DNA of 64,000 nt from Tolypeutes matacus (GCA_026826555.1 JAKSZT010038599.1:1269066-1333065), one strand, 5' to 3'; positions 35,433 through 46,600 are shown, numbered from the stretch's first letter. Translations and numbers: made by a program. Notes: generated by a model from the letters alone, not told the origin.

Positions 35433-36141
35433 TGTGACGTTTGAATTTAGTGAATCCCCAAAATTGATTATTCTTGAATTAATCCATACCTGTGGGTTTG
35501 GGACCCTTTGATTGCATGAAATTCAGTTAAAAGCTTTTGATTAGATCACTTGATTAGATTGCTTTGGGGCTTTGGTTTGGACTATGTCTGTGAGTTATGA
35601 CTCAGGTTGTGTCTCCAACCTCTTGCTGGGTCTTATGTAAATTGAGAACACACAGAAAAGGAAGCTATGCTATTTTGACCTGACCATGTAAGAGGACTCC
35701 AAGATCACTAGCAGTCAAAGGTGAGGCATGAAGCCCCCAAAAGCCTTGGTCCATGGAGAGCTTAAGGCTGAAGAGATGAGTCATATGCCTTATCACCCTC
35801 AGCTTGGGGTTAGGGAAAAAGCAGAGCTGCCAAGGCTGAGAGAGGAGGCCTGGAAAGAGAAAAGCAATGCCTGATTGCCCACAACTGAGCTCCTGGAGAT
35901 GGTGAGCCTTGAGGGAAAGGCAGGGACCTGGGCAGGGATTGGCTGCCATCTTGTCTTGCCACATGGCAGGATGCCAGAATCACCAGTAGCTTACATAGGT
36001 AAGAAGGCTTCTCTTATGCCTTGATTTGGACATTTTTGCAGACTTTGAACTCTAAGCTTTTACCCCTAATAAAAATTTCCCATTATAAAAGCCCACACAT
36101 TTCTGGTATTTTGCATCAGCAGCCTTTGGCAAACTAAAACA
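35433..36141 (+). mobile_element. Group X2 solo LTR, full length
   Basis: A 709-bp LTR from tgtgacgtttgaatttagtg to tttggcaaactaaaaca, flanked by perfect gcatg repeats (35428-35432, 36142-36146). Internal landmarks: tttgattagatcacttgatt, ttgctgggtcttatgtaaat, gcttaaggctgaagagatga, tatgccttgatttggacatt, taataaaaatttcccatta (polyadenylation signal) and tttctggtattttgcatcag. The 3' third is clearly related to group X1, so X1 and X2 probably share an ancestor. Confidence 0.92.
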
Positions 36142-38184
36142 GCATGTTTTATGATTATTTTATGCATATGTATTCAAAATGGATATTCATACATATCCAT
36201 ACAAATATATATCCATATATATGTGCTGAAAAAATCAGATTGCAAATTTAAAATATGTCATAAAGGCTAAATAGTTATAAGCAAGGGAGGGAAATCCACA
36301 AAACAATTCAAAAGGACATAATCAATCATGTTTTTTTTTTCAAAGTTACAGAAAATTTTAGGGTATATATATGTATATGAATAACTATATTAAAGTAATA
36401 TTAATATACTGAAGTCACTTCCAAACATATATATTACATTAAAATCACATAGAAGAGGACTGGATTAAAATCCAGTAAACTATATAATTGATACTTAAAT
36501 TTAAGAATACAATCCACAGCATTTGCAATTTCAACAAATTTTTGGGATATAATTATCTCCAAACAGAAAGTATGGAGATAACAATTCATATATTGAGATT
36601 AGCCATACTTAGGAAAATGCCATTTAGTCAAACTAAAGGAGATAGAAGAATAGTTAAAATAAAAGAAAGAAAAAAAATAACTTGTATAACTTTGAAAATT
36701 ATTTGATGTTCAATTTTTTAAATAAATAATTTTTTTTTATAAATCTGTATTTTTAAACAAATTTTTAAAATCATGAATTAGCAAGTGTTTAAGCAGATAT
36801 AATTTTATGATAAGCTAAGTTATGATTCTGTATTGATGATTGAGTGGAAACATAAATGTGTACATTAAAATAAATAATTAGTTTCATATGAGCACATTCT
36901 AATGATGACAACTATGGAGCAAGTAGCTATTCAGTGCATCATGGGAACACAAATTTTGGCACAAAGAGACTCCCAGCAATTGACTGCTTTATAACTTACA
37001 TTGCACAAAGGGTCCAAAAGAGCAGGGGAAAGATTTCACTATGGCCAGTCCCTTGAGGAGGACAATTGCTAGGGTCAGGGCCTATGGATGGCAGCTCTGC
37101 ATAACTTTCTTTGTGTCAGAGATGAGGGAACAATTGTGACTTGTCTCCCAGAGGCCAACTGTTTAGCAGCTCCTCACAACACATTTCACATGGGAAATGC
37201 AAACAAACAAGAGGGGAAAAAGTAGTAGACAGGTGGGCTGGGTGATGGCTGTTGAGCATGTTCATGACTTCCCCAGTAACAACATATATTTTAATTTACA
37301 TACTATCAACTCTCTATTAATATATTTATATCTTGTTCAAGCAATGATTTAATTGTTTGAAATCTCCACCTTATCTTTTAAAATTTCAGCACATATTTTG
37401 ACTAAATTTATGTACATTAGTAGGTTACAACTATTTCAGTTTTTTGAATAAATTAACAAGACCTCAAAAACAAAAAGGAATTGGATAAATCCATCTTTTT
37501 CAGTCATGATCATCTTATGGACATGGGAAAACATTTATAATACATTCCTAAACAAAGAAACAAGCTATAAACCAGAATTGAAACAGTGATTTCTTTCAAG
37601 TTCAAAAAATGTTGGTGACTGAAAGTTCTTTTCATTTCTGCTCTCTATATGACCATAAGCATTGTGTCCTAAGACACAAGACACCAAAGTTGTAAATAGG
37701 AAAAATTGAAATTATCTATTGTATTTTTTGACATGTGCTTAAGAAATTTACTTATCTTTTCTGCTACATTTTAATACAAGTGAATTTTTAACATATGAAT
37801 CTCTTTATTAGAACAACCTGGAAATGCAGCATTTAATATATGGGGAATTGAATTAAAACACATTTAGTTAAGGTTTACTGAGGTCAAGGCACTAGTGTAG
37901 GCTATGAGAAAACAAACAAATAAATAAACAAAATAAAGGTCAATAGCACTAGAACATGTGAGTCCTCATTTCTAGAAATTTAAAATATAGGTGAAGAGAA
38001 GGAGTCAAAAATATAATTAAAACACAAATTACTTTTAGGTAAAAAATACAAGCACACATACACACCACTTATGAATATGGAATACCAGCATAATGGTATT
38101 ATGGTTTTATTAATTACTTTTATTTTCCTCAGAGCATTTGTCACTATTTGGAGATATGTTGCTTATGTCTTTGTTTGTGCATGT
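36142..38184. other. Unassigned sequence
   Basis: About 2 kb. 36920-37270 is less AT-rich and repeat-free as far as I can see (tcacatgggaaatgcaaaca aacaag), a possible conserved block. Nothing else is recognised. Confidence 0.35.
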
Positions 38185-38420
38185 CCCCAGACTGGAATGC
38201 AAACTCTGTGAACACAGGGATTTTATTTATCTGGCTTGCTACTCTGTCCACACTGTGTCCTAGGTTTATGTCAGGCAACAGCACACAGTAAGTGCTTGGT
38301 AAATATTTGTTGAAAGAATAAATGAGCTATTTCATGTTGAAAAGATAATAAATGTAAATCTCTTAGCACAGTGCCATATACACAGTAATTCCTTATACTT
38401 GAGCTATTTGTTGGTATTGC
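38185..38420 (+). mobile_element. L2-type 3' end followed by a MIR-like piece
   Basis: cagactggaatgcaaactct gtgaacacagggattttat, cacacagtaagtgcttggta aatatttgttgaaagaataa are the L2 terminus. Then taaatctcttagcacagtgc catatacacagtaa resembles the MIR 3' part. Confidence 0.7.
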
Positions 38421-38439
38421 TGTTATTTTAAAATGACTC

Positions 38440-38740
38440 AGGATGGTATGAACAAGGAAAGCTCAAAAGCAAAGGTGGCTCTTGAATTCATTCTTACAGG
38501 GCTAATTCAAGACAAAGGAGATGAAAAGATGAATTGAGAGGTAAAGTATAGAACAGAATTTCTGGAGTGCAGATCAATGTAGGTAAACATGTTTGTGTTA
38601 AACTTTGGGTGGGAGAGCTTGGTTAAATATCAGCAAAATAGTTTGGACTTGATCATAGAACAGCATGGAGCCACTAACTTGTAAATCCTTTGGAGGAAAT
38701 CAATTTGCCTTTTGACTCAATATCACCCATCAGGAATTAG
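38440..38740 (-). mobile_element. L2-type LINE, left part
   Basis: ctggagtgcagatcaatgta, ctttgggtgggagagcttgg and agcatggagccactaacttg resemble the L2 antisense segment that contains gggaagccattgaagg. It continues at 40200-40345 after the L1. Confidence 0.5.
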
Positions 38741-38829
38741 TTCTGCCTCAGAAATGACAAGCTGAATGAATAATTAAACAAATGAAAAAATTATTGAAAA
38801 ACACTATACAAGAATCTTATTCCTAGAAA

Positions 38830-40145
38830 AATTAAACTTAGCCTAATTATAATTAATGCCTAAGAGTTACCTCCTGAAAACCTCCTTGTTACTCAAATGT
38901 GACCTCTCCCTAAGCTAAACTCTGCAAATAAACTTGCTACCCATGCCCTCCCCATGGCATAGGACATGATTCCCAGGGATGAGCCTCCCTGGAACCAAGG
39001 GATTATTACCAAGTGTTAACCAGTGATGCTTATGGAAAATGACCTTAACCAAAGGGGGAAACATTAAATAAAACAGAGATTTTATGGCTAATAGATTTGA
39101 AATTGAGTCAGGAGGTAATTCTGGAGATTATGCTCATTCAGGTCTCAAGAAGATTTCACACACTGCCACAGCAAACAAAGCCTCAAACAAAAGTGCTCCC
39201 AAGGGTTCTAGGGATGTCATACACCATAGGCAAGGCACACAGACTCATGAGATCAATACCCCTCAGAGGACCCTATTTGGGAATATTTGATAATCTATTT
39301 CCCCAATATAACATAGTTATACTCATTTACAATTCTCATAATCATGGTTATTCTGCTCCTTTTATTTGAACCTATAATTTTCAATATCTGTTAACTATAT
39401 CTCTCAGAGACTTAAATCTTTGAATTTTTCGTATGTCTGTTGAGCCCTGAATCCCAGCAGAGTTGTGGCCAACCTACTCTTCAGTTCTTCGAGTTTGCCC
39501 TGGACAACTAACAAAACAATGATGACGGACAAGTCCCATACCCAAAAAGCAAGGACTACCTACAACTGCAAGCAAACCAGTTCTTATATCTGCCCCATAA
39601 TATCTAAGTCTTCTCTCAGCCTGAATTAGTCTGATCAGACATCATACCAAATCCCTCAAGACTGAGGAATGAACAAACATACGGAGGGTGTGTAACAAAG
39701 AATCAAAGTAGAATTATTGTTATTGTAATTATTATCTTCTGTTAATGCAATAACTTGTAACATTGATAAAGATAGTGGTTGACAGGGGGTCAGAAGGGAG
39801 GCGGATGGATGAATAGTTAGAACAAAAGGCATTTTTAGGGCAATGAAACTGTTCTGTAGGAAACTGTAATGATGGATACATGGCATTATACATTTTTCAA
39901 AGACCATAAAACTGTACAGCACAAAGTATAAACCATGATGCAAACTATAGACTTTGATTAGTAGCAATGCTTCAATATGGGTTCATCAATTGTAACAAAT
40001 GTACCAAACTACTCTGAGATGTTAATAACAGGAAATTATGTGTGTTTCAGGGGTGATTATATGGGAACTACCTGTATTTTCGGTGTGATTTTTCTGTAAA
40101 TCTAAAACTTTTCTAAAAATAAAGTTTATTATTATTTTAAAAAGT
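38830..40145 (+). mobile_element. LINE-1 3' region, older xenarthran subfamily
   Basis: Sense L1 3' untranslated region: aatgcctaagagttacctcc, cataggacatgattcccagg, gatgagcctccctggaacca, then ggatacatggcattatacat, actgtacagcacaaagtata, gtaacaaatgtaccaaacta and finally taaatctaaaacttttctaa aaataaagtttatt, the hallmark L1M 3' end. Several kb of coding sequence are missing (5' truncation). It appears to sit inside an L2. Frames at 39084-39290 and 39097-39369 are untranslated-region artefacts. Confidence 0.8.
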
Positions 40146-40199
40146 AAAGTATTAAAATTCTGGATATTCAATAAAATAAATTAAAAACAACAAAACAAA

Positions 40200-40345
40200 T
40201 GTGGTAATGATGTTCAAGACCCATTTGATTGGAAGAGGTTGAAGTCCTGGAGAAGACTGTTCAAACAATCCAGGCATGATGTAACAAGGATCTAATCTAG
40301 GAAATTGATATTGTGACTTGAGAAAAGAATATGGAAAATACTGTG
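40200..40345 (-). mobile_element. L2-type LINE, right part
   Basis: ttcaaacaatccaggcatga tgtaacaagga resembles L2 antisense (gcagtagtccaggcgagagatgatgagggcctgaac). Confidence 0.5.
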
Positions 40346-41349
40346 AAGAAATACATGTTCATATGAGTGCCAGTTCATGTGGTCAGAGTATGTCTGTAAA
40401 GCCCTCCATAGCACTCCTTCCAGTACTTTTTCAGCATGTAATTACTCTCCACTAATTTATTTTTATACCAAAGACACTGGTATGTTTTTTATTGTTATTA
40501 TTTTTATTTGTTTATAGGTTATAAAAAGTAGATTCCTTATACATGTATATATATACACATATGAACTTACTTAACGGAGAACATTATTATGTGGTCTAAA
40601 ATTTTGCAGTTCAATATTTTCATTATTCAATTTTAAAAAATGGGACATATGCATTCATGTTCATGGTGTGAGTCATATTCACCTTATTGAAACATATTAT
40701 CAAGAAGAGCAGGAATCTTGACTGATAAATGAATATTTTTAAAGGTGAGTATAATGAATATGCTCCATGGTATCACTTTTCTTTATGTCTGAAAAACCCA
40801 GGGTCTTGAAATATTAATAGAGTGTTATCTAAAAATTGACAGCAAACATTTAAAGAACAGTACAGTGTCTATAATAAACAAACAATCCCCCCAGCTGCAA
40901 GTACTTCTCAGTCATAATTGAGAATAATGCGAGATGAGCTGAATTAGTCCGAACAAGAGGTCACCCAAAGAAAGACAAGGGAAATTATACGGTCAAGGCC
41001 CTTGCTATTAGAAAAAGCTATCATTATAGTTAAGTAGAATAACACATTCTTAAAACACCCAAAAGGTCTTTCTCATATCAAGTGGTAGCAAGTGTCCTCA
41101 TTATTTCCCAGATCAAAAAAGCCTCCAAAATGTAATAGGAGGAACTGAGAATTAGGATGGGGGCATTGGAATAAATTATGAAATCTGTGGCAAAGTTTCT
41201 TACTCTTTAAATTTTCATTGTCTTTTTCATGCTCTCAAGGTTTTTCCTCTCTCTTTTTCCACTAACTTCATTTGAATGTTTCTGTCTATAACAAAAGGAT
41301 ACATTTTTAGCTTTCTATTAGACAAAAGCCTGAAGAAGGTAATCAGATC
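40346..41349. other. Unassigned AT-rich sequence
   Basis: No confident feature. Confidence 0.35.
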
Positions 41350-41590
41350 AAACTGCCTTTGCCCATTACAAATTCACTCTCTCTAGCTTCAGCAGGTTTC
41401 CACTAATCTTTTATGCACTTCATTTCACTTCCTATCCATAGTAGCTGTTCTCCAATATTTTTCAAAATCTTTAAGCTTCCACATTCATCCCACTTCATTA
41501 CTTTCTAGAGGTATCATGACTGTCTTATTCACATCTCCCTGGCTTAGTGCAAGAAGCAGAGTAAGCACTTGTTTGTTGAATGAACCAAAG
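41350..41590 (+). mobile_element. L2-type LINE 3' end
   Basis: gactgtcttattcacatctc cctggcttagtgcaagaagc and gtaagcacttgtttgttgaa tgaa match the L2 terminus. Confidence 0.6.
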
Positions 41591-42059
41591 TCTTGCTGGT
41601 CTTTAAAATCCTTTCAACATGATCTCCATTAAGTAACTTTTTTCCTGCTTTAATGTTTCTATCTTGTCTCAGCCTCTCATTTTAGATAAAGCAAATCATA
41701 TTCTGCAAAATAGACCATCTTAGTGTGTCATTGATGCCATCTCAACCTCTTTCCTTTAAAGATTTGCCACCAAACCAGTTACTGATTTTTCCTGATTCAT
41801 TTCCCAACCCCACTGCGTTTGTCCTGCAACTTTTAAACATATTCTTACTTGCCGCACTCTAAGAAACCAAAAACTCCTGTTAACTCTCTTGCCTTCTTGA
41901 ACTACCTTTCCATTTTTCTTCCTTTGTTCACTGTCAAATTTTCTAATAAATATTTCCATCAATGAACTAACAGATAAAATATATTTAGTACGTTTTATGA
42001 ACATGGGATTGTCCTAAAAAATTTTAAATTTTCATTCAATTTAACCCACACTACAAACC
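41591..42059. other. Unassigned sequence
   Basis: Nothing recognised. The 82-codon minus-strand frame (41756-42004) is taken as chance. Confidence 0.3.
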
Positions 42060-42190
42060 TTTAAAATTGGTACTATTATAGCCAATCTACAAGTACAAAA
42101 ACTGGGACACAGAGAAGTCTGCATGATTATTCTAAAGTCACACAACCAGTAAGTGCTGGGGCTGGGATTCTAACCAAAGTCTTATTCTGA
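42060..42190 (-). mobile_element. MIR SINE
   Basis: gtactattatagccaatcta, gggacacagagaagtctgca, aaagtcacacaaccagtaag and tgctggggctgggattctaa follow antisense MIR. Confidence 0.8.
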
Positions 42191-42499
42191 ATGCTGACCT
42201 ATGGCTCAATGTCCACATTCAGATACCCCACTCACTTTTCTTTATATCTTTGTAGTATGTTTGTTTGGTATCCTTTCATCTGCTTTTAATAAACATTCCA
42301 CACGAAACAAAGTTTCAGCAGGTTACCAGTAAATGTATCACAGAAAATTTCAATGACATTTCTTCATTGTTCATCCCAGCTCAACTTTCTGCAGCTTTAA
42401 GATATTATTTGCTAAATTTTTCTACATGGTTTTGTGTGTTTCTGATGACTCTATAATATTATATATTCCATTATTAAGTGTTCTTCACAGGTATTCTTT

Positions 42500-42842
42500 T
42501 TTCTCAGATTCTTGTTTCTCTTTTTTACTTACTACTATTCTTCAGGCCATATTTGAAATATAAGTCCCCCTCTTTCCCCATACATCTAACTTATAATTTC
42601 ATATATACAAATGGCTTCAAAATCATCTATATGCTGATATTTCTAAAATCTATTTTCCAACTCATATACATTTTCTGAGCTCTAACTCATTTTTAAGCTC
42701 TTTGTTGGCTGTCTGTACTAGAGAACAAGTTTGAGAGTTTCCTATTGGCGTCAGCTTGTTCTTTTCTCCTTGCCTTTTCCTTTGCATCAGGCACCTTTCT
42801 CTTTAACTCTTCTGTCCTAAGCTCACTGCTACAGGTCACCTG
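42500..42842 (+). mobile_element. L2-type LINE
   Basis: aaatcatctatatgctgata tttctaaaatctattttcca and tttctgagctctaactcatt match L2 (atctctatgctgatgactcccaaatttatatctcc ... ctgagctccagactc). Confidence 0.6.
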
Positions 42843-43133
42843 GTGTTTTAGTTTGCTAAGCTGCCTTGAAAGCAGATACCATAAAATGGGTTGGTTTTAA
42901 CAATAGGAATTTATTATCATAGATGATTATAGTTTTGAGGCAGTGAAAATATCCAAATCAAGGGATAATCAAGGTGATGCTTTTTCCTTGAAGACCACCT
43001 GCCAGCCATCCTGGACTCCTGCCACATGTCAAGGAATATGGCAGCATCTGCTGGTTTCACCTTTCTTGTCCGGGTTTCATTGCTTTCACCTTCTTGCTTC
43101 CATGGCTTTCTCTCTCTGTATTCGTGCCACTTA

Positions 43134-43233
43134 TAAAGGACTCCAGTAAGTAAGATTAATACCTCTTAGACTACACCTTATCTGCTTAAGGTCTAGTCTA
43201 GGAGGTATTAATCTACCTTACTGGAGTCCTTTA
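43134..43233. repeat. 100-bp foldback (near-perfect inverted repeat)
   Basis: Two 47-nt arms with a 6-nt loop tctgct (43181-43186). The outer part, aaaggactccagtaag in the left arm, is answered by cttactggagtccttt in the right, and the inner part is acctta/taaggt. Only four mismatched positions are seen in the stem. The left arm is normal LTR sequence. The right arm replaces the expected LTR sequence. Confidence 0.95.
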
Positions 43234-43310
43234 GAAGTTCTACTGTCAATCAGTTTATACCCACAGGAATAGATTAATTTAAAAAACATGATTTTCCAGT
43301 GTAGATACAG

Positions 43311-43376
43311 TTTTTTTTTTTTTGTCTTTTTTTTTTTTTTATTATTATGGGTAAAAATCAAAATTCTCACAATACA
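43311..43376 (-). mobile_element. Very short L1 tail insertion
   Basis: T-rich sequence followed by attatgggtaaaaatcaaaa ttctcacaatac, identical in kind to the 3' end of the L1 at 22430-22840. It splits the LTR between gtagatacag and ttaaaccaccaca. The flanks gatacag/atacata are a weak possible duplication. Only about 35 bp of LINE sequence plus the tail were inserted. Confidence 0.8.
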
Positions 43377-43391
43377 TATTAAACCACCACA

Positions 43392-43410
43392 TTCCACCTT
43401 CTTGAGCCCC
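43392..43410 (-). other. Polypurine tract of the provirus remnant
   Basis: On the minus strand ggctcaagaaggtggaa abuts the TG start of the 3' LTR, as a plus-strand primer for reverse transcription should. Confidence 0.7.
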
Positions 43411-44394
43411 AAAAGACATCTTCTTTCCATATGCAAATACTTCATTCCATCACAATATCCCAAAAGCCTTAATTCATTTCAGTAACAATATTAAGTACAA
43501 AGTCTCATCAAAATTGGTTATAGATATGTCCTGTCTTGGGGCACAATTCCCTCAGTCTATGGACTTAGATAACGGTTATCTGCTTCTAGTATATAGTGCA
43601 GTAATAGGATAAACGTTTTTGTTCCCATATGGAGAAATTGGAAGGAAAACAGAGGTCATGGGTCTCCCAAAATTCCAAAACCCTGAAGGGTATACTCCAT
43701 TAGATTTCAAGGCCTAAGATTTATCTATGGAATGATGGTTTCTCCTCTGGACTTGATGGCCAGCAGCCTCACACTTTGCAAGTGCTTGTGCAGCAGCCGT
43801 GCTCTCACTGAATGCTGAGTTGAGCACTCCAACATCTTCAGATGTTGGGATGATAGACAAGCTCTCAGCTCCACCCTCACCAAGCATCATGGTGGTAGCT
43901 GGACTCTAGACTCCACCCTCCTTCATCAAGCATCAGGGTGGTGGCCAGAATCTTCCCAAACCTCCAGGCATCTGAGAAAACTGGGATGACAAAACTCTTC
44001 TACAGCAGTGGGGCAGAAGTCCTGCCCTCTCCAAAAACTGGGGCATACTCACCCTTTCCACACACATGCGTGAGTCTTCTTGCTTGGATCTAGACGATCT
44101 CTTTGGTCCAGACATCAACCTTCATGGTCCTGTCTTCAAAGTGGTTTTTCCTTCAATCTGTCCCTTTTAGTCCAGGCTGACAGGCATTATGTTCATACAG
44201 ATTGTGCAAAAACAAACAAACAAACCAAAAAATTAAAACTAAATAAAAACCTTGTGGTTTCACATGTAGTATACATGGGTCCAGACTGTAAGACAGTAGG
44301 ACCTTACATAAATCCTTTCTATGTAAATGCATTTCCAGTCCTGACTTGCACTGAAATAACTGCCTGGTTCTATGTTCAGTTGAACCCTCACATG
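43411..44394 (-). mobile_element. Internal sequence of a MaLR-like provirus
   Basis: Antisense landmarks: cacaatatcccaaaagcctt, gtacaaagtctcatcaaaat, tggagaaattggaaggaaaa cagagg, gtatactccattagatttca aggcc and cctccaggcatctgagaaaa. The same order is seen in the noncoding internal regions of MaLR elements (MST/THE1 type). No gag, pol or env reading frame is present. The segment 44200-44394 (CAAA-rich, then unassigned) may be a later insertion or rearrangement. Confidence 0.7.
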
Positions 44395-44664
44395 GAGCAC
44401 TGGATGCTGGTAATCCCAGACTCCTCTATCACTGGCAAAGCACATGGTAGCATATGCTGGTCTTTCCCTTCTCTTCTAGGTTTCCTTGCTTTCAGCTTCT
44501 TGCTTCAATGGTTTTCTCTCTCTGTATTCATCCTGTTTATAAAGGACTCCAGTTAGAAGGTTAAGACCCACCCTGGGCCATGCCTTAATTGAAATTATAC
44601 CCATCAAACAGATAAGCTTTAAGAACATGATTTTCTGGGGTACATATAGTTTTGACCCATCACA
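44395..44664 (-). mobile_element. 5' LTR (group X1), partial
   Basis: From the LTR middle (tcactggcaaagcacatggt) through ctttataaaggactccagtt to the terminus tttgacccatcaca. The R-U5 half expected next to the internal region is absent. The outer flank tatga does not match cctgg on the other side, so the remnant is rearranged or the duplication is lost. Confidence 0.8.
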
Positions 44665-44689
44665 TATGACTAATTTCAATTTATTTTAA

Positions 44690-45170
44690 GTCTTAAATAT
44701 AGATCCTCTACTGCTGAGAATTCTCCTTTGTACCCTTTCTCCCATCCCTAATTTTCTGTGGCAAGACCTCTAGATACTACAATATCCATTCTCTCCTGGA
44801 TCCTCACTAATAAAAACACTGATTTTTGTTAGTATTTTAGAATAAAGAGCATATTTCCCAATCTCCTTTCAAGTAAGTGGTGGCCATGAGATAATATTTG
44901 GGTCAAAAAATATGTAAGCAGACATGTCCCATTTGAATTGTGCAAAGTTTCCCTCAAATTAATTCTTACCAGAGATCTTTGAATTTGGACAGGCTTCTTG
45001 GGATTTTCTTCCTTCTTGTTAGCTGGAAGGAAGACAAAGTAGTGAATGAGAAGCTATATGCAATTATGAGGCACCAGCCAAAGTGGTAGTGAAGCAAATG
45101 TTCTCCTGAATTCCATTTATCCTCTTATCTACTTTGTCTCCTTAATTTTAAGCACTAATATACTGAATTA
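44690..45170. mobile_element. Possible old MER-type repeat
   Basis: tctcctttcaagtaagtggt ggccatgagataatatttgg gtc resembles a common mammalian repeat (gctaggtgtggccatgtgactaagttctggcc). The class is uncertain. Confidence 0.3.
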
Positions 45171-45205
45171 GTCAGAGGAAAACTGGTATGCTACAACAAA
45201 GTGAC

Positions 45206-45590
45206 TGTGGTAGATTGAATTATGTAGTTTAACAAATGAATGTTCTTATTCTTAATCCACGTCCTTATGGGTGTGAACCTATTTTAAATAGGACCTTTGA
45301 AAATGTTTTTAGTTAAGGTGTGGCCAACTTAAGCAGGTTGGCCCTTAATTCAGATTATTGGAGGCTTTATAAATGGAGAGCTGCAGGAAGAACCAGAAAC
45401 CAGAAGTCAGTGAAAACAGGAAGAAAAGCAAGAAAGGAGAGGACAAGTAGGACCAGAATGCTGCAGTCTTTGGGGAAGAAGTCAGGCCTTTCCAATATCT
45501 AGATTGTGGATTAATTCTGGCCCCCAAACGTGAATCAAAAATTCCTGTTGTTTAATCCCTTTGTGTAAGCTGCTTAGACACACTAAGACA
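45206..45590 (+). mobile_element. MaLR-like solo LTR (short variant)
   Basis: A 385-bp LTR from tgtggtagattgaattatgt to ttagacacactaagaca, with a perfect gtgac duplication (45201-45205, 45591-45595). It has ggtgtgaacctattttaaat agg, ggctttataaatggagagct (TATA-like) and cctgttgtttaatccctttg. The ends are closer to MLT1/MST than group X1 is. Confidence 0.9.
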
Positions 45591-45837
45591 GTGACCCAAA
45601 AATAATTAAATGCCTTAATAAAGATGGAAGTTTATTTATCATCCTCCAAATAATCCAAGATTATTGACTAAATCCAGAGGTAACTGCAGTCATTGGGGAA
45701 CCCCAGGGTGTAGAGTGACACGTGCCATATTAAAAAACTCAATCACGGCCACAGGTTTCCAGGTTTTCCTGATTAGGCCCTGAAGAGGCACAAATCTTTT
45801 TTGTTTACCTTACCTTCTTGAGAAATGTGTCACATGG
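45591..45837. mobile_element. Possible old repeat
   Basis: gccttaataaagatggaagt ttatttatcatcctcc resembles the edge of an old MER-type element. Weak. Confidence 0.3.
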
Positions 45838-46600
45838 TATGGTGATTTGAAGCAGTATGCACCCCCCAAAAATGTTCTTAAATCGAATCCAGGTATTTTT
45901 AACCTTTTTGTTCCATGGACCCCTTTGCCAGTCAGGCGAAAACCATGGACCCCTTCTCAGAATATAGTGGCAGATAGTTTTATGACACTCAACATCATTT
46001 CAGTTAGAGGTCAGAGAAAATAAAGATAAAAAGTTGATTTTTTCAATTCAAGCTCATAGACCCCCTGAAATGTTTCCACAGACTCCTTGGGGGTCCATGG
46101 AATAATGGTTAGGAACCCCTGAATTCTAATCCATTCCTATGGATATAAACCCATTGTAAGTCAAACATTTTGATAAGGCTACTTCAGTTAAGGTGTGACC
46201 CAACTCAATCAAACAAGATTGAAGAGAGAAAAAAGATAAAAATCAGTAAGTAAAGAATGCAGCATCTAGTCCAGGGATTAATAGGTCTTTATCCTATTAT
46301 TGGAGTCATTTATAAGATAAAGAAATTCAGACAAAGAGAGAGAAAGCCAGAGAAGCAAGAAGCTGAAATCAATGAGACTTGGAAGAGTAGGGAGAGACCT
46401 GCAGATGCTGCCATGTGCCTTGCTATGTGGCAGAGAACCCAAGGATCTCCAGCAGCTGGATTTTGGGAAGAAAGCATCGCCTTAATAATGCCTTGATTTG
46501 GGCACTTTCCCAGCCTCAACACCATTTTTGAATATGATCCCATTGTTTAACCCAACCCATTTCATGGGATTTGCTTTGAGCAGCATGGGAAGCTAAAACA
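45838..46600 (+). mobile_element. Group X1 solo LTR carrying a hAT insertion
   Basis: Ends are tatggtgatttgaagc (45838; second base mutated from G) and gggaagctaaaaca (46600), flanked by perfect catgg repeats (45833-45837, 46601-46605). Without the 232-bp hAT at 45890-46121 the LTR is about 531 bp. It keeps gagtcatttataagataaag (decayed TATA-like) and aatgccttgatttgggcact. The segment 46215-46260 is a small additional insertion relative to other copies. Confidence 0.9.
45890..46121 (+). mobile_element. hAT-type nonautonomous DNA transposon
   Basis: A 232-bp element with inverted ends: CAGGtatttttaacc ... ttccatggaccccttt on the left and gggggtccatggaataatgg ... CCCCTG on the right, which mirror each other. 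It lies inside the LTR between ttaaatcgaatc and aattctaatccattcc, the expected LTR sequence. The flanking 8-bp duplication is no longer clear. Confidence 0.85.

Larger units (their letters stand above)
42844..43391 (-). mobile_element. 3' LTR (group X1) of a provirus remnant
   Basis: Read on the minus strand this is a complete group X1 LTR from TGTGGTGGTTTAA (43391) to AGCAAACTAAAACA (42844). It is interrupted by a short L1 tail (43311-43376) and altered by a foldback (43134-43233). It is followed on the minus-strand 5' side by a polypurine tract and internal sequence, so it is the 3' LTR. The flank cctgg (42839-42843) has no match beyond the other LTR. Confidence 0.85.

Noticed and set aside
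44080..44556. 158-codon open frame
   Set aside because: It crosses from provirus internal sequence through a CAAA-rich patch into the 5' LTR, so it is a chance frame over rearranged noncoding element sequence.
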